Assembly (NCBI RefSeq): GCF_000384115.1
Contig: NZ_KB913029.1
Coordinates: 3,633,057 to 3,697,056 of the forward strand
Source of the DNA: Sporichthya polymorpha DSM 43042
GTDB taxonomy: Bacteria > Actinomycetota > Actinomycetes > Sporichthyales > Sporichthyaceae
Direction: 5' to 3'
Length of the DNA: 64,000 nt
Below the pieces are notes generated by a model. The model saw nothing but the letters and a program-made list of their open reading frames with translations, did no database searches and was not told the origin of the DNA. The position numbers and the translations under genes were made by a program. This document shows, in pieces, positions 11,139-21,792 of this stretch (its first letter is position 1; every line of letters starts with the position of its first letter).

Positions 11139-11755
11139 GCGCGACGCGCTTCAGCGTCCTGATCGTCTCGACCGGGAACGTGTGCCGTTCCCCGATCGCC
11201 GAGGAACTGCTCCGCGCGCAGCTGGCCGCGACGATCGGTCCCGACGCCCGGGCGTTCCGGTGCGAGAGTGCCGGCACCTGGGGGCACAGCGGTGCCGGGA
11301 TGGAGTCGCACGCCGCCGCCGTCCTCGCCGAGCGGGGGATCGAGCCGGGTTCGTTCGTCGCCCGTGAGCTGAACCCGGATCAGGTCCTGGAGGCCGACCT
11401 GATCCTCGGCGCGACCCGGGACCACCGCGAGCAGGTGCACCTGCTCGATCCCTACGCCGCCGGGCGCACGTTCACGATCCGGGAGTTCGCACGTTTCGCA
11501 CGCCGCGTCTATCCGGCAACGCTGCCCGAGGCCGACCCGGCCGTGCGGGCCCGGGCCCTGGTCGACCGCGTCGCGATGCTCCGCACCCCGCGTCCGGGTC
11601 CCGGCCGACCGGACGACGACATCGCGGACCCGTTCGGGGCGCCGCTGCACGTCTTCCGGTTGTGCGCCGACAGCATCGCCGAGGGCCTGGCCGCGCTCGT
11701 CGGGCACCTCACCCCGGCCTCGGCGGCCGGGAGTCGGAGTTCCTCCGCGGTCTGA
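11135..11755 (+). CDS. Low-molecular-weight phosphotyrosine phosphatase-like protein with Ser in place of the nucleophilic Cys
   Basis: The 206-residue protein has the LMW-PTP fold signature near its N terminus, but the P-loop reads VSTGNVCRSP. The usual first residue of the CxGNxCRSP loop, the catalytic cysteine, is Ser12 (codon TCG at 11168-11170). Arg18 and the following Ser19 are kept. A DPFG motif near residue 171 resembles the DP general-acid loop. It overlaps the YrdC gene by 4 bases and precedes wecA, so a role in cell-envelope polymer control is conceivable by analogy with LMW-PTPs that act on sugar-polymer kinases. Without the cysteine it may bind rather than hydrolyse phosphotyrosine, or act through serine. 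The last 15 residues are low complexity. Confidence 0.85.
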   Translation: MSATRFSVLIVSTGNVCRSPIAEELLRAQLAATIGPDARAFRCESAGTWGHSGAGMESHAAAVLAERGIEPGSFVARELNPDQVLEADLILGATRDHREQVHLLDPYAAGRTFTIREFARFARRVYPATLPEADPAVRARALVDRVAMLRTPRPGPGRPDDDIADPFGAPLHVFRLCADSIAEGLAALVGHLTPASAAGSRSSSAV

Positions 11756-11829
11756 GCCGCGCGCGTTCGAACAACCCTCCGAGCGGGTCGTCGTCGGCGA
11801 CGCGTGCCCGCGACTGATTCCATAGGGCC

Positions 11830-12951
11830 GTGCGCGAGTACCTGCTCACGTTGCTGGTTGCCGCCGCCGCCACCTACCTGACCACCGGGGTCGTCCGTCG
11901 GGCCGCCCTGGCCGGTGGGGTCATGGCGGAGGTCCGCGACCGGGACGTGCACGCCGTTCCGACCCCCCGCATGGGGGGCTTGGCGATGCTGGTCGGCCTC
12001 GCGGCGGGGCTGGTGGTCGCGGCGGAACTGCCGTTCCTGTCCCGGGAGCTGTTCGCGAACTCGCACGACCCCTGGGCCCTGCTGGCCGGGGCGACGATCA
12101 TCTGCGCGCTCGGTGTCGTCGACGACAAGTGGGGCCTGGACGCGGTCACCAAACTCGCCGGGCAGGTCCTGGCCGCCGGCGTGATGGTCGTCCTCGGCAT
12201 CCAGATGACGTACCTGCCGGTGCCCGGCACCACGATCGTGCTCGACGCGAGTTCGGGCTTCCTGCTCTCGGTGCTCATCGTCGTCGCGACGGTCAACGCG
12301 GTGAACTTCGTCGACGGTCTCGACGGGCTGCTCGCCGGCATCGCCCTGACCGCGGCGCTGGCCTTCTTCAGCTACACGTACCTGCTCTCGATCGAGCAGC
12401 AGTTCGACCGCGCGATCTCGCCGTCGCTGTTCTCGGCCCTGCTCGCCGGGATCTGTCTGGGCTTCCTGCCCCACAACTTCTACCCGGCGAAGATCTTCAT
12501 GGGGGACTCCGGCTCGATGCTCATCGGGCTCGTGCTGGCCGCCTCCACGGTGAGCTTCGCCGGCCAGATCGACTTCGGCGCGGTCGAATCCGAGGACGTC
12601 TCACCCGCGCTGCTGCCGCTGATCCTGCCGTTCGCGGCGATCGCGGCGCCGTTCCTCGACCTCGTCCTCGCGATCATCCGGCGCACGATGTCCGGCCGGT
12701 CCCCGTTCGCCCCCGACAAGCAGCACCTGCACCACCGGCTGCTGGAGATCGGTCACTCGCACCGCGGGGCCGTGCTCATCATGTACTTCTGGTCGGCGCT
12801 GATCGCCTTCGGTGTTGTGGCCTTGTCGCTGGTCAGCGCGCAGGCGTGGGCCCTGGTGGCGGTGGCGTTGCTGGTGGTCGTCGGCGTCGTCCTGCTCCGT
12901 CTGCCGGTCATCCAGCGGGTCGGTGCACCGACCGGAAAACCGACGCGCTGA
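11830..12951 (+). CDS. wecA: Undecaprenyl/decaprenyl-phosphate GlcNAc-1-phosphate transferase (WecA/MraY family)
   Basis: Polytopic membrane enzyme that starts a lipid-linked glycan (in mycobacteria, arabinogalactan linker synthesis by Rv1302). The 373 residues form about eleven hydrophobic segments. Family motifs are present: GVVDDKWGLD (aspartate pair), NFVDGLDGLLAG, the NFYPAKIFMGDSGSM loop and a cytoplasmic histidine motif KQHLHHRLLEIGHSH. The GTG at 11830 has no clear ribosome site; a CATAGGG sequence just upstream hints at a very short leader. Position directly before atpZ/atpI-atpB matches the mycobacterial order. MraY itself is less likely because the dcw cluster is absent. Confidence 0.92.
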   Translation: MREYLLTLLVAAAATYLTTGVVRRAALAGGVMAEVRDRDVHAVPTPRMGGLAMLVGLAAGLVVAAELPFLSRELFANSHDPWALLAGATIICALGVVDDKWGLDAVTKLAGQVLAAGVMVVLGIQMTYLPVPGTTIVLDASSGFLLSVLIVVATVNAVNFVDGLDGLLAGIALTAALAFFSYTYLLSIEQQFDRAISPSLFSALLAGICLGFLPHNFYPAKIFMGDSGSMLIGLVLAASTVSFAGQIDFGAVESEDVSPALLPLILPFAAIAAPFLDLVLAIIRRTMSGRSPFAPDKQHLHHRLLEIGHSHRGAVLIMYFWSALIAFGVVALSLVSAQAWALVAVALLVVVGVVLLRLPVIQRVGAPTGKPTR

Positions 12952-13063
12952 CGTAGCAGGGACCCGCCGTCCGGGACTCCTCCGTACGGGTGGTAGTTTC
13001 CACACCGAACGGACGCCTAGCCCCTGCCGGCGCCCGTTTGTGCAGTGCCCGGAAGGAGGCGGC

Positions 13064-13303
13064 GTGGCCTCCGACGAAAATCCCTCAGACCAACGTTCGA
13101 TTCGTCAGACAGCGCTCGCGCTGGCCGGGATCGGGATGTTGAACGCGGTTGCTGCCGTCGGTGGGTGCGCCCTCGGATGGCTCGTCGATTCTCTGCTCGA
13201 CACAACCCCGGTCTTCATCCTGATCGGCCTGGTGCTGGGCCTGACTTGCGGAGTCCTCGCCACCTGGCGCGAGGTCGCGGACTACCTGAAGGCCAGTGAG
13301 TGA
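13064..13303 (+). CDS. atpZ: AtpZ/AtpI-family small membrane protein
   Basis: A 79-residue protein with a polar N terminus and two transmembrane segments (about residues 18-40 and 46-68), ending ATWREVADYLKASE. This is the AtpZ (gene 1-like) organisation found in front of Fo genes; AtpZ/AtpI proteins are linked to c-ring assembly and possibly Mg2+ or Ca2+ transport. A near-perfect ribosome site, GGAAGGAGG, lies 4 bases before the GTG. This is probably the first gene of the ATP synthase operon; the 112-base gap upstream should hold its promoter, with TAGTTT at about 13001-13006 a possible -10. Confidence 0.85.
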   Translation: MASDENPSDQRSIRQTALALAGIGMLNAVAAVGGCALGWLVDSLLDTTPVFILIGLVLGLTCGVLATWREVADYLKASE

Positions 13304-13331
13304 ACCGGCGAGTGCGAGAGAGCGAGGTGGC

Positions 13332-13733
13332 ATGGAACGCGTCGGTCTGATGAAGGCGAGCTCCAGCTACAAGTTCTCCGTCCGCTTCGGTGCCGTGGTC
13401 GGTCTGCTCGGGCTGATCTTCTGCATCGCGGTCGGCGAGCCCAAGATCGGCATCTTCGTCTGCGTCGGCCTGCTGCTGGGCTGGCTGAACACCGCGATGG
13501 TGGTCTCCGCCACCGCGAAGTTCGCCGCCGAGAACGCCGGCGAGGAGAACCCCAACAAGCGCAAGTTCATGGCGGCGGTCGTCAAGCGCCTCGCGCTCAT
13601 CACGCTGATCGCCGGCTACATCATGTTCGCGTTCCGGCCTGACGGCCTGGCGGTCCTCTTCGGGCTCGCCTTCTTCCAGTTCACGATCATCGGCAGCAGC
13701 GCCGGTGTCCTCTATCGCGAGGTGCGCTCCTGA
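13332..13733 (+). CDS. atpI: ATP synthase protein I-like membrane protein
   Basis: A 133-residue protein with about four hydrophobic helices, between atpZ and atpB where AtpI proteins normally lie. It has a conserved-looking basic loop (NPNKRKFMAAVVKR) and ends LYREVRS. AtpI-type proteins assist assembly of the c-ring. The ATG at 13332 has a GAGGTGG site just upstream; a GTG at 13296 overlapping atpZ is an alternative. The stop overlaps the atpB start by one base (TGATG), indicating coupled translation. Confidence 0.8.
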   Translation: MERVGLMKASSSYKFSVRFGAVVGLLGLIFCIAVGEPKIGIFVCVGLLLGWLNTAMVVSATAKFAAENAGEENPNKRKFMAAVVKRLALITLIAGYIMFAFRPDGLAVLFGLAFFQFTIIGSSAGVLYREVRS

Positions 13734-14572
13734 TGACCCGCACGCTTCTCGATCGGTCAACCGACGTGGTGGTCGCCGCCGACATCGAGGTGGGCAAGCA
13801 CCACAAGGTCACCATCGGTGGCATTGAGTTCCACATCGACACCATCGCGACGACCTGCATCGCCGGTCTGATCGTCATCGGCATGGGCCTGTGGCTCGCG
13901 AAGACCGCGACGAGCGGTGTGCCGAGCAAGATTCAGCTGTTCTGGGAGGCCGTCGTCGGCTGGGTCCAGGGCGAGGTCAACAACGCCATGGGCAAGACGG
14001 CGCCGTTCGTGGTGCCGCTGGCCGTGTCGCTGTTCTTCTTCATCCTGTTCTGCAACTGGGTCGCGCTCCTGCCGGCCCACGAGTGGCTGCCCCCGGCGAC
14101 CTCCGACGTCAACCTGACGTACTCGCTGGCGTTCGTCGTCATCATCTGGGTGCACGTGAACGCGGTCCGGCAGAAGGGCGCGGGCGAGTACTTCGGCCAC
14201 TTCGTGCAGCCCTACAAGGCGCTGCTCCCGCTGAACGTGATCGAGGAGCTCGTCAAGCCGTTCACGCTCGCGCTGCGACTCTTCGGCAACATCTTCGCCG
14301 GCGGCATCATGATCGCCCTGATCGGTCTCATGCCGACCTACATCGCCTGGGCGCCGAACACCGCCTGGAAGCTGTTCGACATGTTCATCGGCCTGATCCA
14401 GGCGTTCATCTTCGCTCTGCTGACCATCCTCTACTTCGGGATGGCGTCGGCCGGCCACGGTGACCACGACGAGCACGACGCGCACGGCCACGACGCGCAC
14501 GACCCCCGGGACGAGGCCGGTCACGCCACCTCGCCGGACAACGCATCCGAGAAGGAACTCGCTTCCGCCTGA
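13733..14572 (+). CDS. atpB: ATP synthase Fo subunit a, with His/Asp-rich C-terminal tail
   Basis: Membrane stator subunit forming the proton half-channels. The 279-residue protein carries the hallmark helix EELVKPFTLALRLFGN with the essential arginine, followed by FAGGIMIALI. The last 40 residues are unusual: after the final helix comes a tail with repeated H, D and HD/HGHD units (about residues 242-262) ending EKELASA, which looks like a metal- or proton-binding extension. Translationally coupled to atpI. atpE follows after a 72-base spacer. Confidence 0.96.
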   Translation: MTRTLLDRSTDVVVAADIEVGKHHKVTIGGIEFHIDTIATTCIAGLIVIGMGLWLAKTATSGVPSKIQLFWEAVVGWVQGEVNNAMGKTAPFVVPLAVSLFFFILFCNWVALLPAHEWLPPATSDVNLTYSLAFVVIIWVHVNAVRQKGAGEYFGHFVQPYKALLPLNVIEELVKPFTLALRLFGNIFAGGIMIALIGLMPTYIAWAPNTAWKLFDMFIGLIQAFIFALLTILYFGMASAGHGDHDEHDAHGHDAHDPRDEAGHATSPDNASEKELASA

Positions 14573-14911
<339 letters not shown>

Positions 14912-14917
14912 CCGACC

Positions 14918-15415
14918 GTGCTGCGACTCGCCACTAGCATCCTGACGTCGGAAGGCGCCGAGGGCGTCGAGGAAGAGGAAGACGACATCTTCCTCCTCCC
15001 CAACGCGACCATGCTGGTCGAGCTCGTCCTGTTCGCCGTCATCCTGTTCGTCGTCTGGAAGTTCGTCGTCCCGCCGGTGGCCAAGGCCATGGCCGAGCGG
15101 CAGGCGAAGATCGCTCGCCAGATGGCGGACACCGAGGCCGCCACGCGCAAGCTGGCCGAGGCCCAGGCGGCCTATGAGGAGGCGATGGCCGAGGCTCGCG
15201 CCGAGGCCACCCGTCTGCGGGAGCAGGCGCGCGCGCAGCACAAGGCGATCGTCGACGAGGCCGCCGCGGCGGCGCAGGCCCGGGCGGACGAGATCACCGC
15301 TGCCACCCGGGCCCAGCTGACCGAGGAGCGCGAGCGTGCGCTCGCCTCGTTGCAGTCCGACGTCTCCGCCCTCGCCGGTCAGCTGGCCGGCCGGGTCGTG
15401 GGGGAGCAGGTATGA
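14918..15415 (+). CDS. atpF: ATP synthase Fo subunit b (first of two)
   Basis: Peripheral stalk subunit. The 165-residue protein has an acidic N terminus (GVEEEEDD), one membrane helix (LVELVLFAVILFVVWKFVV, about residues 34-52) and a long alanine/glutamate/arginine-rich coiled coil. The stalk segment KLAEAQAAYEEAMAEARAEA recurs closely in the next gene. The GTG start is 6 bases after atpE, without a strong ribosome site, so reinitiation is likely. The stop overlaps the next ATG by 4 bases. Together the two genes encode a b/b' pair by arrangement. Confidence 0.93.
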   Translation: MLRLATSILTSEGAEGVEEEEDDIFLLPNATMLVELVLFAVILFVVWKFVVPPVAKAMAERQAKIARQMADTEAATRKLAEAQAAYEEAMAEARAEATRLREQARAQHKAIVDEAAAAAQARADEITAATRAQLTEERERALASLQSDVSALAGQLAGRVVGEQV

Positions 15416-16008
15416 CTTCCGCTGAACTGACTGGTCAACTGACCGGGTCCCCGACGGGTGACCTTCTCCTCGCCTCGGGCGGCACCAAGGGGTTGGTCAT
15501 CGAGCTGATCGGCTTCGCCGTGCTCGTGGCCATCCTCGCGCGGTGGATCGTTCCGCTGATCCTGAAGATGATGTCTCAGGCTCAGGAGCGCATCGCCAAG
15601 CAGCTCGCCGACAGTGAGGCCGCCGGCCAGAAGCTCGCCGAGGCGCAGGCCGCGTACGACAACGCGGTCGCCGAGGCGCGGGCCGAGGCCGAGAAGCTCC
15701 GGGCCGACGCCCGGGCGCAGAACGAGCAGATCGTGGCCGAGGCCGCGGCGGCCGCGCAGGCGCGTGCCGACGAGATCACCCAGCGGGCCACCGAGGCCCT
15801 CGAGGCCGAGCGGATCAGTGCGGTCCGCTCGCTGCAGGCCGAGATCGCGACGATGGCGGTCGACCTGGCCGAGCAGCAGGTCCGGACGGCGCTGCAGGAC
15901 GACGCCGTCCAGCGTCGGGTGATCGACCGCTTCCTCGGTGAGCTCGAGGGCGGCATCTCCAACGCCGGCTCCGCGCCGGCCGGCTCGACGGGAGGGCGGT
16001 CCGCGTGA
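15412..16008 (+). CDS. ATP synthase Fo subunit b' (second, tandem b-type subunit)
   Basis: A 198-residue second b-type subunit: a membrane helix (about residues 28-47) followed by a coiled coil whose core, KLAEAQAAYDNAVAEARAEA and EAAAAAQARADEIT, closely matches the product of the preceding gene, so the two arose by tandem duplication. The C terminus is longer, ending in a Gly/Ser/Ala-rich stretch. Unlike the mycobacterial arrangement, this is not fused to delta: a separate atpH follows, overlapping by 4 bases. It probably forms a heterodimeric stalk with AtpF. Confidence 0.92.
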   Translation: MTSAELTGQLTGSPTGDLLLASGGTKGLVIELIGFAVLVAILARWIVPLILKMMSQAQERIAKQLADSEAAGQKLAEAQAAYDNAVAEARAEAEKLRADARAQNEQIVAEAAAAAQARADEITQRATEALEAERISAVRSLQAEIATMAVDLAEQQVRTALQDDAVQRRVIDRFLGELEGGISNAGSAPAGSTGGRSA

Positions 16009-16823
16009 GGGGTGCCAGCCGGACCGCGCTCGGCGCGGCCATCACCAAGTTCGACGAACTGAGCCGGGGCCTCGACGCCACGGCGCTCGGGCGGCTCTCG
16101 GACGAGCTGTTCGGGGTCCTGGGCGTCGTCGACTCCGAGCACATCCTGCGGCGCTCCCTGTCCGACCCGAGCCGGCCCGGCTCGGCGAAGGCCGAGGTCG
16201 CTCAGGTGCTCTTCAGCGGCAAGATCTCGCCCGAGGCGCTCGAGCTCGTCCAGGCCGTGGTCGGGCAGCGCTGGTCGCGCCCGAGCGAGATGGCCGACGG
16301 CATCGAGAACCTCGCCGTGATCGCCGAGATCGCCCGCGCGGACTCCCTCGGGGGGATCGAGGACCTGGAGGACGAGCTCTTCCGGTTCGGGCGGATCGTG
16401 GAGGGCGAGCCGGCCCTGCGCAACGCGCTGGCGGACGTGAACGTCCCCGGTGAGCGCAAGGCCGAGCTGGTCGGCAGCCTCCTCGGCGGCCGCGCCAACG
16501 ACTCGACCGTCCGCCTCGTGCGGCAGGTCGTGCTCAACGCGCGGGGCCGGAACCCGGAGCGCAGCATCGCGCAGCTCGGCAAGGCCGTCAGCGACCGGCG
16601 CCGCCGCCTGGTGGCGTTCGTCCGCTCCGCGGTCGAGCTGGCGCCCCACGAGAAGGACCGCCTCGCGCGTGCGCTGGCGGGCATCTACGGACATGACGTC
16701 CAGGTCAAGGCCGAGGTCGACCCGTCCGTGCTGGGCGGGATGACCGTCCAGGTCGGCGACGAGGTCGTCGACGGGACGATCGTCGGTCGTGTCGACCGGC
16801 TCAAGCGGCGCTTCGAGCGCTGA
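16005..16823 (+). CDS. atpH: ATP synthase F1 subunit delta
   Basis: Links the peripheral stalk to the top of F1. The 272-residue protein is an OSCP/delta protein: an N-terminal helical bundle and a C-terminal domain with the signature [20 protein letters not shown] (about residues 238-257). It is longer than the roughly 180-residue E. coli subunit, as in streptomycetes, because the middle helical region is extended. The GTG start overlaps the b' gene by 4 bases. atpA follows after 55 bases with its own ribosome site. Confidence 0.95.
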   Translation: MRGASRTALGAAITKFDELSRGLDATALGRLSDELFGVLGVVDSEHILRRSLSDPSRPGSAKAEVAQVLFSGKISPEALELVQAVVGQRWSRPSEMADGIENLAVIAEIARADSLGGIEDLEDELFRFGRIVEGEPALRNALADVNVPGERKAELVGSLLGGRANDSTVRLVRQVVLNARGRNPERSIAQLGKAVSDRRRRLVAFVRSAVELAPHEKDRLARALAGIYGHDVQVKAEVDPSVLGGMTVQVGDEVVDGTIVGRVDRLKRRFER

Positions 16824-16878
16824 GCAACGCAAGCAACTCGAACGCCCAGCAACACGCAGACACAGGGAGACGAAGGAC

Positions 16879-18516
16879 ATGGCGGAGCTGACGATCCGGC
16901 CGGACGAGATCCGGGAGGCGCTGGAGCGCTTCGTCTCGGGTTACTCGCCCGACGCCCCCACCCGCGACGAGGTCGGCACGGTCATCGAGTGTGGCGACGG
17001 CATCGCCCGCGTCGAGGGCCTGCCCTCGACGATGGCCAACGAGATCCTCGAGTTCGAGGACGGCACCAAGGGCCTCGCCCAGAACCTCGACGTCCGCGAG
17101 ATCGGCGTCGTCGTCCTCGGTGACTTCTCGAAGATCGAGGAGGGTCAGTCGGTCCGCCGCACCGGTGAGGTTCTCTCGGTGCCGGTCGGCGACGCGTACC
17201 TGGGTCGCGTCGTCGACTCCCTCGGCAACCCGCTCGACGGCCTCGGCGCGGTCGAGACCACCGAGCGTCGCATCCTCGAGCTGCAGGCCCCCTCGGTCGT
17301 CCAGCGCCAGCCGGTCACCGAACCGCTGCAGACCGGCATCAAGGCCATCGACGCCATGACCCCGATCGGTCGTGGCCAGCGCCAGCTGATCATCGGTGAC
17401 CGTCAGACCGGCAAGACCACCATCGCGGTCGACACGATCCTGAACCAGAAGGCCAACTGGGAGTCCGGCGACCCGAGCAAGCAGGTCCGCTGCATCTACG
17501 TCGCCGTCGGCCAGAAGGGCTCGACGATCGCGAACATCCGCCAGGTCCTGGCGGACTCGGGCGCGCTGGAGTACACGACGATCGTCGCGGCTCCGGCGTC
17601 CGACCCGGCCGGCTACAAGTACATCGCCCCGTACACCGGCTCGGCCATCGGCCAGCACTGGATGTACCAGGGCAAGCACGTCCTCATCGTCTTCGACGAC
17701 CTGAGCAAGCAGGCCGACGCGTACCGCGCCGTCTCCCTTCTGCTCCGCCGCCCGCCGGGCCGCGAAGCGTTCCCGGGTGACGTCTTCTACCTGCACTCGC
17801 GGCTCCTCGAGCGTTGCGCGAAGCTCTCGGACGACCTCGGCGCCGGTTCGATGACGGGCCTGCCGGTCATCGAGACCAAGGGCAACGACGTGTCGGCGTA
17901 CATCCCGACCAACGTCATCTCGATCACCGACGGCCAGTGCTTCCTCGAGTCGGACCTGTTCAACGCGGGTGTCCGGCCGGCCATCAACGTCGGTGTCTCG
18001 GTCTCCCGCGTCGGTGGTGCCGCGCAGGTCAAGGCGATGAAGGCGGTCGCCGGCACGCTGCGTCTGGCCCTGTCGCAGTACCGCGACCTGGAGGCCTTCG
18101 CGGCCTTCGCCTCCGACCTGGACGCGGCCTCCCGCGCCCAGCTGGAGCGCGGCGCCCGCATGATCGAGCTCCTCAAGCAGCCGCAGTTCTCCCCGTTCTC
18201 GATCGACCGTCAGGTCGCCTCGATCTGGGCGGGCACCACCGGCCAGCTCGACGAGGTCCCGGTCGCGGACATCCGCCGCTTCGAGGAGGAGTTCCTCGAC
18301 TACCTGAGCCTCAAGCACAAGGGCACCCTCGACGGCATCCGGGAGACCGGCAAGCTCGGCGACGATGACCTCAATGTCTTCAAGGACGCCATCGCGGAGT
18401 TCAAGAAGGGCTTCACGACCTCCTCGGGCCAGTCGCTGGCCAAGGAGGCGGCGGTGGCGGCGATGGCCGACGAGGACGTCGACCAGGAGAAGATCACCAA
18501 GGTGAAGAAGGCCTGA
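16879..18516 (+). CDS. atpA: ATP synthase F1 subunit alpha
   Basis: Regulatory nucleotide-binding subunit of F1. The 545-residue protein has the beta-barrel N-terminal domain, Walker [12 protein letters not shown], the VGQKGSTIA segment, the catalytic arginine region [14 protein letters not shown], and a C-terminal helical domain with a short acidic/lysine extension. The ATG at 16879 is preceded by GAAGGA and gives the standard [12 protein letters not shown] terminus; starts further upstream are rejected because they add unrelated sequence. atpG starts 3 bases after the stop. Confidence 0.98.
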   Translation: MAELTIRPDEIREALERFVSGYSPDAPTRDEVGTVIECGDGIARVEGLPSTMANEILEFEDGTKGLAQNLDVREIGVVVLGDFSKIEEGQSVRRTGEVLSVPVGDAYLGRVVDSLGNPLDGLGAVETTERRILELQAPSVVQRQPVTEPLQTGIKAIDAMTPIGRGQRQLIIGDRQTGKTTIAVDTILNQKANWESGDPSKQVRCIYVAVGQKGSTIANIRQVLADSGALEYTTIVAAPASDPAGYKYIAPYTGSAIGQHWMYQGKHVLIVFDDLSKQADAYRAVSLLLRRPPGREAFPGDVFYLHSRLLERCAKLSDDLGAGSMTGLPVIETKGNDVSAYIPTNVISITDGQCFLESDLFNAGVRPAINVGVSVSRVGGAAQVKAMKAVAGTLRLALSQYRDLEAFAAFASDLDAASRAQLERGARMIELLKQPQFSPFSIDRQVASIWAGTTGQLDEVPVADIRRFEEEFLDYLSLKHKGTLDGIRETGKLGDDDLNVFKDAIAEFKKGFTTSSGQSLAKEAAVAAMADEDVDQEKITKVKKA

Positions 18517-18519
18517 CGA

Positions 18520-19464
18520 ATGGGCGCTCAACTCCGGATCTTCCGGCAGCGGATTCGGTCGGTGAAGTCGACCGCGAAGATCACGCGGGCGCAGGAGCTC
18601 ATCGCCTCGTCCCGGATCATCAAGGCGCAGCAGCGCACGGTGGCGGCACAGCCGTACGCCCGTGCGATTACGCGCGCGGTCACCGCACTGGTGAGCCAGG
18701 CCGGCACCGTCGACCACCCGCTGCTGACCGAGAAGAAGGCCAGCCCGACCCGTTCGGCGGTCGTGCTGCTGACCTCCGACCGCGGCTTCGCGGGCGGCTT
18801 CAACGCCAACGTGCTCCGCGAGGGTGAGGCGCTGACCAGCCTCCTCCGCGACGAGGGCAGCGAGGTCGTGCCCTACGTCTCCGGGCGCAAGGGCGTCACC
18901 TGGTACAAGTTCCGCAACCGCGCGCTGGCGGGGGAGTGGAGCGGGTTCTCGGACCGGCCGACCTACGACGACGCCAAGGCGATCGCCGACGTGGTCATCG
19001 AGGCCTTCAAGACGCCGACCGAGGAGGGCGGTGTCGACGAGATCCACCTCGTCTACACCGAGTTCGTCTCGATGCTGACCCAGCGGGTCGTGGTGCGCCG
19101 CATCCTCCCGCTCGAGGTCGAGGAGGTCGAGGAGGGCAGCGCCGCGGCGGCGGCCGCCGCGGCCGCGCAGGGCGGCGGTCCGCTGCCCCAGTACGACTAC
19201 GAGCCGGACGAGGAGGAGGTGCTCGACGCGCTGCTGCCGCGGTACGTCGAGAGCCGCTTCTACTACGCGCTGCTCACGTCGGCCGCCTCGGAGTTCGCCG
19301 CGCGGCGTCGCGCGATGAAGTCCGCGACCGACAACGCGAACGAGCTGGTCGACATCCTCACCCGGTCGGCCAACCAGGCCCGGCAGGCCGAGATCACCCA
19401 GGAAATCAGCGAAATCGTGGGTGGCGCGAACGCGCTCGCCGACGCGACCGCAGGAAGCGAATAA
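18520..19464 (+). CDS. atpG: ATP synthase F1 subunit gamma
   Basis: Central rotor shaft. The 314-residue protein begins [18 protein letters not shown] and ends with the conserved C-terminal helix ([19 protein letters not shown]). The globular domain is interrupted at about residues 203-230 by a Glu/Ala-rich insertion ([17 protein letters not shown], then an acidic stretch), which accounts for the extra length over E. coli gamma. Actinobacterial gammas often carry an insertion hereabouts; in mycobacteria a gamma loop hinders ATP hydrolysis, but this one is different in sequence. Confidence 0.96.
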   Translation: MGAQLRIFRQRIRSVKSTAKITRAQELIASSRIIKAQQRTVAAQPYARAITRAVTALVSQAGTVDHPLLTEKKASPTRSAVVLLTSDRGFAGGFNANVLREGEALTSLLRDEGSEVVPYVSGRKGVTWYKFRNRALAGEWSGFSDRPTYDDAKAIADVVIEAFKTPTEEGGVDEIHLVYTEFVSMLTQRVVVRRILPLEVEEVEEGSAAAAAAAAAQGGGPLPQYDYEPDEEEVLDALLPRYVESRFYYALLTSAASEFAARRRAMKSATDNANELVDILTRSANQARQAEITQEISEIVGGANALADATAGSE

Positions 19465-20913
<1,449 letters not shown>

Positions 20914-20939
20914 GCAGCGGAACGGAGTGGAGCGCGACC

Positions 20940-21326
20940 ATGGCCACTGACACGCTCTCCGTCGACGTCGTCGCTCCGGACCGCAACGTCTATCGCGGTC
21001 CGGCGACGATCGTCATCGCGCGCACCCTCGAGGGCGAGCTCGGCATCCTCAAGGGCCACGTACCGGTGCTCGGTGTGCTGGAGTCCGGCCCGGTGACGAT
21101 CCGTACCCCGGAGGGCGAGACCGTCACGGCGGCCGTCCACGGCGGTTTCATCTCGGTGGCGGACGACGTCGTGTCGATCCTCGCCGAGGTCGCCGAGCTC
21201 GGCTCGGACATCGACGTGGCCCGCGCCCAGCGTGCGCTGGACCGGGCCAAGTCCGACGGTGACCCCGAGGGCGACGCGGCCAAGCGGGCGCAGACGCGTC
21301 TGCGCGCCGCGGGCCGGGAGGCCTGA
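20940..21326 (+). CDS. atpC: ATP synthase F1 subunit epsilon
   Basis: Regulatory rotor subunit. The 128-residue protein has the N-terminal beta-sandwich ([42 protein letters not shown]) and a C-terminal helical part rich in Ala/Arg/Asp. The ATG at 20940 is preceded by ACGGAGTGGAG. It is the last subunit gene of the operon; the next gene begins 33 bases on. Confidence 0.95.
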   Translation: MATDTLSVDVVAPDRNVYRGPATIVIARTLEGELGILKGHVPVLGVLESGPVTIRTPEGETVTAAVHGGFISVADDVVSILAEVAELGSDIDVARAQRALDRAKSDGDPEGDAAKRAQTRLRAAGREA

Positions 21327-21359
21327 CCCGCAAGGGCACTGCGCGGCAGGGGAGGGCCG

Positions 21360-21791
21360 ATGATGCTGTTTCTCGACATCGTCATCGGCCTGCTCGCCTT
21401 CGTGGGCCTGTCGCTCCTGGCGCTGACCGTGCGTCGCATGGTCCTCTCCCGCCCGGTCGGCACGTTCGCCTGCAGCCTCCGGCTCGGCGAGCACCCCGAC
21501 GGTGAGGGCTGGTCCTACGGGATCGGCCGGTACCACGGGGACCGGGTCGAGTGGTTCCCGATCTTCAGCCTCCGCTGGCGGCCGCGGCACGTCATGACCC
21601 GCCGTCAGCTCCGCGTCCGCAGCCGCCGCGACGCCACCCCCGCCGAGACCCACACGGTCTCGGTCGGCTCGGTGGTTCTCGTCTGCGCACTGGGTGCCGA
21701 GCCCCTCGAGCTCGCCATGACCCACGACGCGCTGACGGGCTTCCTCTCCTGGGTCGAGGCCGCCCCGCCGAAGGACCCCATGGTCGCCTGA
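21360..21791 (+). CDS. DUF2550 membrane-anchored protein
   Basis: A 143-residue protein with one N-terminal transmembrane helix (about residues 4-22) and a cytoplasmic basic domain containing the FSLRWRPRHVMTRRQL and HDALTGFLSWVEAAP segments. This is the DUF2550 family that sits directly after atpC in many actinobacteria (Rv1312 in M. tuberculosis); its function is unknown. A GGGGAGGG ribosome site precedes two adjacent ATG codons (21360 and 21363). The conserved linkage suggests co-expression with the ATP synthase. Confidence 0.85.
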   Translation: MMLFLDIVIGLLAFVGLSLLALTVRRMVLSRPVGTFACSLRLGEHPDGEGWSYGIGRYHGDRVEWFPIFSLRWRPRHVMTRRQLRVRSRRDATPAETHTVSVGSVVLVCALGAEPLELAMTHDALTGFLSWVEAAPPKDPMVA

Positions 21792-21792
21792 C

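Noticed and set aside
15412-16823. b-delta fusion as in mycobacteria
   Set aside because: There is a stop codon at 16006-16008 and atpH begins in another frame with a 4-base overlap, so the two are separate genes.
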